From NCBI GenBank assembly GCA_018241865.1, contig JAFECY010000130.1, positions 1 to 8,778 on the forward strand: DNA of 8,778 nt. Direction: 5' to 3'. This document shows positions 1 through 3,656 of this stretch, in pieces. The stretch's first letter is position 1, and each line of letters starts with the position of its first letter. A program made the position numbers and the translations under genes. This stretch comes from Pseudomonadota bacterium (GTDB lineage Bacteria > Pseudomonadota > Gammaproteobacteria > Burkholderiales > Burkholderiaceae_D). Under the pieces are notes generated by a model. The model made no database searches, was not told the DNA's origin, and worked only from the letters and a program-made list of their open reading frames with translations.

Positions 1-297
1 CTGCCGAAGAATTTGCCAGACCGATGGCTCCGCGCCATCGGACGCGATTTAATGCGTGCCCAAAAGGCGCAATTGGAAGGTCGCGATGACGATCCATCGC
101 TGGATTTAACCGGCCCTCTGCTTTTGGTCGCTGCACTGCGCACGCATCAGTGGCAGGCTGATCTTGTCGAGACAAGCTTCTCGGTCGAGGAATTGAAGGA
201 CGATTTGGAAAAGTTTGCTATCGCCGTGCGCGATGAAATCGTGGGGCGCGAGACCGGTGTGTACCTGAAGCGGCAGGAGCTGCACGGCCTGATTTGA
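1..297 (+). CDS. C-terminal part of an unrecognised protein (5' end outside window)
   Basis: The frame is open from the first base and ends at TGA 295-297, so the true start lies upstream of the window. A TTG at position 13 is available, but nothing favours it as a real start. The visible 98 residues are soluble and charged. A hydrophobic stretch (GPLLLVAAL) is followed by an acidic helical region and a basic C-terminus ending in HGLI. There is no signal peptide or membrane segment, and I recognise no domain. The stop lies 16 bp before the HAD gene on the same strand, so the two are probably co-transcribed. Codon composition resembles the neighbours, and the minus-strand frames here look like shadows. 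I am fairly sure it is a real gene but cannot assign a function. Confidence 0.6.
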   Translation: MPKNLPDRWLRAIGRDLMRAQKAQLEGRDDDPSLDLTGPLLLVAALRTHQWQADLVETSFSVEELKDDLEKFAIAVRDEIVGRETGVYLKRQELHGLI

Positions 298-313
298 TTC
301 CCGATAGGTCGCC

Positions 314-757
314 ATGATCCTGTTTTTGGATTTCGACGGTGTTCTGCATCCGGAACCTTGCCAGGATGACGCACAACTATTTTGCCGGCTGCCGCTGCTC
401 GAAGGACTGTTGCGCGACTTTCCCGAGGTGGACCTGGTAATCTCCAGCACTTGGCGTGACAAGTGGACATTGGACGAGCTGCGCTCTAAGTTTTCTGCCG
501 ATATCGCCAAGCGCATCATCGGCGCTACGCCCAGTTGGAAGGATCTGCTGGAGTTATTCGAGACTATCGGATATCAGCGGCATGCCGAAATCGAAGGTTG
601 GCTGCGGCAAGCCGGCAGACCATGGGAACAATGGGTGGCAATCGACGACAAGCCCTGGCTATACAAACCGTTTTTGCCGAATCTTGTGCTATGTGATACC
701 GCCGTCGGCATTGATGAAGTCGTGCTGCAGAGACTGGGCGCCAAGCTCAACGGCTGA
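314..757 (+). CDS. Small HAD-fold protein (HAD_SAK_2-like phosphatase/RNA-repair-type HAD domain)
   Basis: This 147-residue protein opens directly with the HAD motif I, FLDFDGVLHPE (nucleophile Asp6, acid/base Asp8). Motif II is ISSTWR around residues 43-48, and the late acidic motif is VAIDDKPW around 108-115 (Asp111/Asp112, Mg2+ ligands). The spacing and the motif I/STWR pair match the single-domain HAD family Pfam calls 'HAD domain in Swiss Army Knife RNA repair proteins'. Those proteins are predicted Mg2+-dependent phosphohydrolases, some in RNA end repair; the substrate here is unknown. There is no cap insert longer than a short helix region, no signal peptide and no membrane segment, so it should be cytoplasmic. 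The ATG at 314 is the first start before motif I and has only a weak AGGT upstream. It sits 16 bp after the preceding gene and 13 bp before the AbrB-like gene, so an operon is likely. Confidence 0.8.
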   Translation: MILFLDFDGVLHPEPCQDDAQLFCRLPLLEGLLRDFPEVDLVISSTWRDKWTLDELRSKFSADIAKRIIGATPSWKDLLELFETIGYQRHAEIEGWLRQAGRPWEQWVAIDDKPWLYKPFLPNLVLCDTAVGIDEVVLQRLGAKLNG

Positions 758-770
758 CGCAGGAGCGAAC

Positions 771-947
771 ATGCGACAAACCAAGTCCTGGACAACTCAA
801 GTCAAAGATGCCGAAGACGGCAGTGGCGACGTCATTGTCGAACTCCCGAAAGAGCTTTTGACGCAGCTGGGCTGGCAGGTTGGCGACACGCTGGAAATGA
901 CGATTGATGAAGCCCGTCGAATCTGGCTCCGCAAGCGCGTAGACTAG
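771..947 (+). CDS. AbrB/MazE/SpoVT-fold DNA-binding protein, orphan antitoxin-like
   Basis: This 58-residue protein has the swapped-hairpin AbrB pattern: GDVIVELPKELLTQLGWQVGDTLEM, then a short C-terminal strand (IWLRKRV). The 'P..LL..LGW..GD.L' signature is typical of MazE/AbrB-type proteins, which bind DNA as dimers and often act as antitoxins or small regulators. The start is ATG 771, with a good Shine-Dalgarno AGGAG at 761-765. The frame is open further upstream only because it overlaps the HAD gene out of frame. The domain fills the whole protein, so there is no added toxin-binding tail like that of classical MazE. No PemK/MazF or PIN-domain toxin follows; the next feature is a terminator-like hairpin. 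Its only partners are the HAD gene and the unknown gene upstream. The family is fairly certain; the role is not. Confidence 0.8.
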   Translation: MRQTKSWTTQVKDAEDGSGDVIVELPKELLTQLGWQVGDTLEMTIDEARRIWLRKRVD

Positions 948-981
948 AGTGGGGCATTCATCGGGATACGACTTGATCGGA

Positions 982-1009
982 AAAGGCCGGCAGTCAGCTA
1001 CCGGCCTTT
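982..1009. terminator. Bidirectional intrinsic terminator between convergent genes
   Basis: A perfect 9-bp stem, AAAGGCCGG (982-990) with CCGGCCTTT (1001-1009), encloses a 10-nt loop that can add two more pairs. It lies between the AbrB-like stop (947) and the stop of the minus-strand GhoS-like gene (1027). Read on the minus strand it is followed by TTTT and read on the plus strand by TTTGGG, so it should work better for the minus-strand gene. The convergent placement supports a shared terminator. Confidence 0.75.
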
Positions 1010-1026
1010 GGGTACTTCAGTTACGG

Positions 1027-1347
1027 CTAACCAAACCTGCGAAGTCCGACGTTTGCCGCCGGGTGTACAGGACGCAAACCGCTAAAGGTGATGCCCTTAG
1101 ACTCCGTGACCACGATGGTGTTGATCCTGCCCGTGCTATTTGCGACAGCTTTAGCGCGATCATGCACCTGTACACCGTTTAGCCCAGATTCAGGAAAGTG
1201 ATATTCGGCTGGCGGCAGCTCATAGTGAATGCCGTCGGCACCGACGATCGTCCTGCTGAATCCGGACAACTCCATTGCTTGATGCAACTTTTGATAGTCC
1301 TGCCAGGTTGCATCATGGAGCTCGATCCGTACTACAAAATTGGCCAT
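1027..1347 (-). CDS. GhoS-like (DUF2622) small protein
   Basis: This 106-residue protein begins MANFVVRIELHDATWQDYQKLH and continues with GFSRTIVGADG, YELPPAEYHF, AKAVANSTG and TIVVTESKG. The order beta (FVVRIEL), helix (YQKLHQAM), beta (YELPPAEYHF), helix (AKAVAN), beta (TIVVTES) fits a ferredoxin-like fold. From memory it matches the DUF2622 family annotated as 'type V antitoxin GhoS endoribonuclease'. In E. coli GhoS cleaves the mRNA of the membrane toxin GhoT. No GhoT-like hydrophobic small ORF is seen next to it, so this could be an orphan or a GhoS-fold protein with another job. The start codon at 1345-1347 precedes the first conserved strand, with a weak AAGGG upstream. The last 12 or so residues (HPAANVGLRRFG) extend beyond the conserved part. 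The gene ends next to the hairpin at 982-1009. Confidence 0.7.
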   Translation of the reverse strand: MANFVVRIELHDATWQDYQKLHQAMELSGFSRTIVGADGIHYELPPAEYHFPESGLNGVQVHDRAKAVANSTGRINTIVVTESKGITFSGLRPVHPAANVGLRRFG

Positions 1348-1362
1348 CTTATGGACCCTTTC

Positions 1363-1387
1363 TCCCCATTGGGGATGAGACGGTCTC
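1363..1387. promoter_or_regulatory. Two tandem dyads just upstream of the GhoS-like start
   Basis: TCCCCA-T-TGGGGA (1363-1375) and GAGAC-G-GTCTC (1377-1387) are two perfect short inverted repeats separated by a single base. They begin 15 bp upstream of the start codon of the minus-strand GhoS-like gene. They could be an operator or fold in the mRNA leader near its ribosome binding site. The symmetry is directly visible; function is a guess. Confidence 0.3.
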
Positions 1388-1421
1388 TCGGTAATGCCGC
1401 ACTGAAGTTTGACACAGCCGC

Positions 1422-1451
1422 TTTACACATCGTGATACGCGGCCGTATAAT
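1422..1451 (+). promoter_or_regulatory. Sigma-70-type promoter driving the hairpin array
   Basis: TTTACA (1422-1427) and a perfect TATAAT (1446-1451) are separated by 18 bp, which is close to the housekeeping consensus. Transcription would start near 1458. A perfect dyad ATACG-CGGC-CGTAT (1435-1448) overlaps the -10 box and could be an operator. The promoter points away from the minus-strand GhoS-like gene and into the run of stem-loops, with no sizeable ORF downstream until azoR at 2079. Confidence 0.55.
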
Positions 1452-1457
1452 CCCCAG

Positions 1458-1632
1458 CTCTGTACGCTTCATCACCGATATCACCATCGGTTGCCGTGGG
1501 CCCTGGTAAGCTCACGGCATTTCAAAAAACTGCGTTTTGGTAAACGCAGCCACTTTTGCTCCTCCTGCTTTCGCAAAAAGAACAATCCCTTTGCACGCTT
1601 ATCGCGTGCAATCGTCTGTGGACAATGCCACA
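1458..1632 (+). ncRNA. Candidate structured small RNA (six stem-loops, anti-SD loop); ends approximate
   Basis: Downstream of the promoter at 1422-1451 six stem-loops follow one another. H1 is ACCGAT/ATCGGT (1474-1491). H2 is TGCCGTG/CACGGCA plus a G-U and a G-C pair (1492-1519), abutting H1. H3 is CTGCGTTT/AAACGCAG with a TGGT loop (1530-1549). H4 is TTTTGC/GCAAAA (1554-1578). H5 is TTGCACGC/GCGTGCAA (1591-1611). H6 is TGTGG/CCACA (1617-1632). The loop of H4 carries TCCTCCT, part of CTCCTCCT at 1559-1566 and complementary to a ribosome binding site, as in known bacterial RNAs that pair with mRNA ribosome binding sites. I do not recognise 6S, tmRNA, RNase P or a named riboswitch. No clear plus-strand terminator is visible, so the 3' end is arbitrary, and the RNA might instead be a long leader of azoR. 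Because stems are symmetric, the real transcript could be on the other strand. Confidence 0.4.
1524..1549 (-). terminator. Minus-strand intrinsic terminator inside the hairpin array
   Basis: On the minus strand a perfect 8-bp stem CTGCGTTT-ACCA-AAACGCAG (1549 down to 1530) is directly followed by six T (1529-1524). This is a textbook Rho-independent terminator. It lies well upstream of the GhoS-like gene (start 1347), so it would end a separate minus-strand transcript coming from the right or attenuate read-through into that gene. On the plus strand the same hairpin has no T tract after it. Confidence 0.6.
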
Positions 1633-1677
1633 AGTAAATTAATTTCAGAAATTCAATTTTTTCTGGGTGCTGGTGAA

Positions 1678-1708
1678 ATTATACCCGCTTGTTTATGTGA
1701 TTCCTCAA
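1678..1708 (-). promoter_or_regulatory. Possible minus-strand promoter facing the array
   Basis: On the minus strand a perfect TATAAT (1683-1678) is preceded by TTGAGG (1708-1703) with a 19-bp spacer, slightly long. Transcription from about 1671 would run through H6, H5 and H4 and stop at the terminator at 1549-1524, giving an RNA of roughly 150 nt. That RNA would carry GCAGGAGGAGC, a ribosome-binding-site-like or CsrA-site-like sequence, followed by a GTG-started 13-codon ORF that runs through the terminator stem. An alternative -10, TATAAA, lies inside the LexA-type box (1727-1722). Confidence 0.3.
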
Positions 1709-1714
1709 CTTTTG

Positions 1715-1730
1715 CTGTATTTTTATACAG
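1715..1730. promoter_or_regulatory. LexA-type SOS box
   Basis: CTGTATTTTTATACAG is CTGT-N8-ACAG with a perfect 6-bp palindrome around TTTT. It differs from the enterobacterial consensus CTGTATATATATACAG only at two central positions. Betaproteobacterial LexA recognises the same CTGT-N8-ACAG form. The nearest genes are not known SOS genes. It lies just upstream of the candidate minus-strand promoter and about 130 bp before the 14-codon ORF on the plus strand. A chance AT-rich palindrome, or a weak terminator hairpin, are alternatives. Confidence 0.5.
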
Positions 1731-1856
1731 TTGATTTAGGTGGGGGCTAATTTTGCCGGAGCATGTTTTGGAGCGAACGAGAAAAACCGTCATCTCGCTA
1801 TCATTCTCTCTCTGGAAAATAAAGCCCCGCATCAGCATGGCATGGAGGTGAGCACC

Positions 1857-1901
1857 ATGAACATGCATTGCACGATGCCGCAATACTTGACGGCAGTGTA
1901 G
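1857..1901 (+). CDS. Possible 14-residue peptide with an ideal ribosome binding site
   Basis: ATG at 1857 is preceded by GGAGGTGA (1844-1851), a complete Shine-Dalgarno sequence at a 5-nt spacing. The ORF reads MNMHCTMPQYLTAV and stops at TAG 1899-1901. It is not hydrophobic enough for a membrane toxin of the TisB or Hok type. It lies about 125 bp downstream of the LexA-type box and 177 bp upstream of azoR. It could be a leader peptide, an SOS-induced small protein, the remnant of a decayed gene, or chance. The ribosome binding site is the only positive evidence. Confidence 0.2.
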   Translation: MNMHCTMPQYLTAV

Positions 1902-1967
1902 CGATCGAAATTATTTGACTTTATCCCGGCATGACTCCAACGAGCTACGGCTCCAGGCTAGCCGGAC

Positions 1968-2002
1968 AAGAAAAATTTTCTTCTAATTCAAAAACTTATA
2001 CT
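1968..2002 (+). promoter_or_regulatory. azoR promoter with overlapping AT-rich dyad
   Basis: A good -10 hexamer, TATACT, lies at 1997-2002, 77 bp before azoR. The -35 region (about 1973-1979) is poor by consensus. It coincides with a perfect inverted repeat AAGAAAA-A-TTTTCTT (1968-1982), placed where an activator or repressor would act. A weak -35 plus a dyad suggests regulated expression, for instance by a LysR- or MarR-type regulator, but no regulator gene is in the window. Confidence 0.4.
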
Positions 2003-2078
2003 ATTTTTTGCGGAATTTTAAGGAATCCCGGCCGACCCTCAAGCACGCTGCGACTTCCACTACCGAAAGGGACACACC

Positions 2079-2681
2079 ATGAACATCTTGCAAATCAACT
2101 CCAGCGCCCGCGTCGAAGGCTCCCACTCCACTCGCTTGGCCAATGAATTGGTCGCGCAATTGCGAGCCATTCGCCCTGACGCGAAGCTGGTCGTGCGCGA
2201 CTTGGCGCGTGCGCCGCACCCGGCTTTGGATGAAGCTGCCTTGCAGGCCTTATTCACTCCGGCTGAGCAACGCAATGCCGAACAGACTGCGCGGGTAGCT
2301 TTGGACGATAGCTTGATTGCCGAAATTCAGACCGCAGATACGATAGTGCTGGGCGTGCCGATGTATAACTTCGGTGTGCCGACACAGTTGAAAAACTGGA
2401 TCGACGCCATTGCCCGTGCACGTGTAACTTTTCACTATACGGAGAACGGCCCGGAAGGTTTGCTGAAAGGTAAAAAAGTCTATGTCGTCCTGACGCGCGG
2501 CGGTCAGTATCGCAATACGCCGACCGACAGCCAAGTGCCTTATCTGACGACCGTGCTGGGCTTCCTTGGCATGAAGGATATTCAATTCATCTATGCCGAA
2601 GGCCTAGCAATGGGCGCGGAAGCGGAACAGAAAGCACTGGCCGGCGCGCGCGCCGAAATCGACGAAGCGCTGCATATATAA
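2079..2681 (+). CDS. azoR: FMN-dependent NADH-azoreductase
   Basis: This flavodoxin-like fold enzyme of 200 residues is the usual AzoR length. It transfers electrons from NADH through FMN to azo dyes and quinones; its physiological role is probably quinone and thiol-stress detoxification in the cytoplasm. The FMN phosphate loop is [13 protein letters not shown] (Ser9, Ser15-Ser17 region). The isoalloxazine-contact motif is [16 protein letters not shown] (Met95-Phe98), and TRGG is at 139-142, all at the same positions as in E. coli AzoR. The start ATG 2079 has AAGGGA (2067-2072) upstream. The pirin gene follows after 48 bp on the same strand, so the two probably share the promoter near 1997. 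No truncation or missing key residue is seen. Confidence 0.95.
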   Translation: MNILQINSSARVEGSHSTRLANELVAQLRAIRPDAKLVVRDLARAPHPALDEAALQALFTPAEQRNAEQTARVALDDSLIAEIQTADTIVLGVPMYNFGVPTQLKNWIDAIARARVTFHYTENGPEGLLKGKKVYVVLTRGGQYRNTPTDSQVPYLTTVLGFLGMKDIQFIYAEGLAMGAEAEQKALAGARAEIDEALHI

Positions 2682-2729
2682 CACCCATAACACCTATTAC
2701 CGACACCACTGAAAATAAAGGAATCTGCC

Positions 2730-3614
2730 ATGCGCACCCACACCACTCTGCAACGCGAAACTGTCACGCAAGCGCGCGATGTCGAACGCTTGGTGGCTGG
2801 CACGGCGACCTCGGATGGCGCGGGCGTCAAACTCACGCGCGTGTTGACTCACGGTCTGCAACGCCGGCTCGATCCGTATTTGATGCTCGATGCCTTCGGC
2901 ACGGACAACCCGGACGACTACATCGGCGGCTTCCCCGATCATCCGCATCGCGGTTTTGAAACCGTGACCTACATGATCGCCGGCCGCATGCGTCACCGCG
3001 ATAGTGCCGGCAATGAAGGCCTGCTGCAAAATGGCGGCGTGCAATGGATGACGGCGGGTAGCGGTGTGGTGCACTCCGAGTTGCCGGAGCAAGAAGATGG
3101 TCGCATGGAAGGTTTTCAGTTGTGGTTGAACTTGCCGTCCGGCGATAAGATGCGCACGCCTTGGTACCGCGACATCCAGAGCGCCGACATCCCGGAGCTC
3201 ACCACGGAAGCCGGCGTAACGGCGCGCGTGATCGCTGGCGCCAGTCACGGTGTTGCCGGCGCGATGCAGCGGGAAGTGACCTTGCCCTTGTATCTCGACT
3301 TGCATTTCGAGAAAGCGGGTGACTTCACGCAGACGATTCCGGCTGACCACAATGCCTACGTATATGTGTATCGCGGTGCGCTGTCGATCAACGGTGTCGC
3401 CGTGCCAGAACAACGCATGGCGATCTTGAAAAACACCGAAGGCAGCGATGGCGTGGTGTTGCATGCCGAGGGGCCGACGAAAGCTTTACTAATCGCCGGT
3501 CGGCCGTTGAATGAACCGATCGCGCAATACGGCCCGTTCGTGATGAACACCAACGAACAGTTGTATCAAGCGGTGGAGGATTTCCGCGCCGGGAAATTTG
3601 CGGAGATTGCGTAA
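2730..3614 (+). CDS. Pirin family protein (bicupin)
   Basis: This 294-residue protein is of normal pirin length. The N-terminal cupin holds the metal-site motif FPDHPHRGFETVTYM (His71, His73) and later SGVVHSE (His115, Glu117), the four usual Fe(II) ligands. The second, C-terminal cupin (about 180-290) includes YVYVYRGAL and ALLIAGRPLNEPIAQYGPFVMNT, a hallmark of pirins. Pirins are cytoplasmic iron proteins; some act as quercetin 2,3-dioxygenases or redox-sensing regulators, but the role here cannot be read from the sequence. AAAGGA (2717-2722) precedes ATG 2730. Being downstream of azoR suggests a shared response to quinones or aromatic compounds. Its stop (3612-3614) lies 24 bp from the stop of the convergent DUF1631 gene. 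Confidence 0.93.
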   Translation: MRTHTTLQRETVTQARDVERLVAGTATSDGAGVKLTRVLTHGLQRRLDPYLMLDAFGTDNPDDYIGGFPDHPHRGFETVTYMIAGRMRHRDSAGNEGLLQNGGVQWMTAGSGVVHSELPEQEDGRMEGFQLWLNLPSGDKMRTPWYRDIQSADIPELTTEAGVTARVIAGASHGVAGAMQREVTLPLYLDLHFEKAGDFTQTIPADHNAYVYVYRGALSINGVAVPEQRMAILKNTEGSDGVVLHAEGPTKALLIAGRPLNEPIAQYGPFVMNTNEQLYQAVEDFRAGKFAEIA

Positions 3615-3617
3615 GGT

Positions 3618-3656
3618 CGAAGCGCGCGGCGATGACTTTTATTGTCGCGCGCTTCG
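3618..3656. terminator. Long stem-loop at the pirin/DUF1631 convergent junction
   Basis: An 11-bp perfect stem CGAAGCGCGCG (3618-3628) with CGCGCGCTTCG (3646-3656) extends inward by five more pairs, two of them canonical A-T and two or three G-U/C-G, to a short loop around 3634-3640. It sits between convergent stop codons and includes the last codons and stop of the DUF1631 gene. Neither strand has a T tract after the stem, so it may pause polymerase or protect 3' ends rather than be a classic intrinsic terminator. Confidence 0.5.

Larger units (their letters stand above)
1348..2078. other. 731-bp intergenic region rich in hairpins and regulatory signals
   Basis: No ORF here looks like a normal protein gene: those present either cross the hairpins and the LexA-type box or are very short. 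Reading left to right the region holds two dyads (1363-1387), a plus-strand promoter (1422-1451), a run of six stem-loops (1474-1632), a minus-strand terminator (1524-1549), a possible minus-strand promoter (1678-1708), a LexA-type box (1715-1730), a 14-codon ORF with a strong ribosome binding site (1857-1901), and the azoR promoter region (1968-2002). From about 1620 to 2020 the base composition is clearly more AT-rich than the flanking genes. I see nothing definite between 1731 and 1843, where there is only a 19-codon ORF (1763-1822) with a GGAG too close to its ATG. Confidence 0.7.

Noticed and set aside
456..947. AbrB-like protein extended upstream to position 456
   Set aside because: The extension overlaps the HAD gene out of frame and looks like shadow sequence; ATG 771 has AGGAG and starts at the domain.
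1409..1451. Perfect TTGACA (1409-1414) as the -35 for TATAAT at 1446
   Set aside because: The spacer is 31 bp, far too long; TTTACA at 1422 has the right spacing.
1198..1509. 103-codon plus-strand ORF
   Set aside because: It is antisense to the GhoS-like gene and then crosses promoter and hairpins; a shadow.
1474..1632. CRISPR-like or REP-like repeat array
   Set aside because: The stems differ in sequence from one another, so there is no repeated unit or spacer structure.
1537..1734. 65-codon plus-strand ORF with TTG start in the intergenic region
   Set aside because: It runs through three to four stem-loops and the LexA-type box, starts inside a hairpin, has no ribosome binding site and matches no family.
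1653..1883. 76-codon minus-strand ORF
   Set aside because: It crosses the LexA-type box and candidate promoter, has an odd composition and no good ribosome binding site.
1931..2146. 71-codon plus-strand ORF before azoR
   Set aside because: It contains the azoR promoter and overlaps the azoR start out of frame.
2697..3464. Long minus-strand ORF opposite pirin (255 codons)
   Set aside because: It is antisense to a well-supported pirin gene and rich in His/Arg, as shadow frames of GC-rich genes are.
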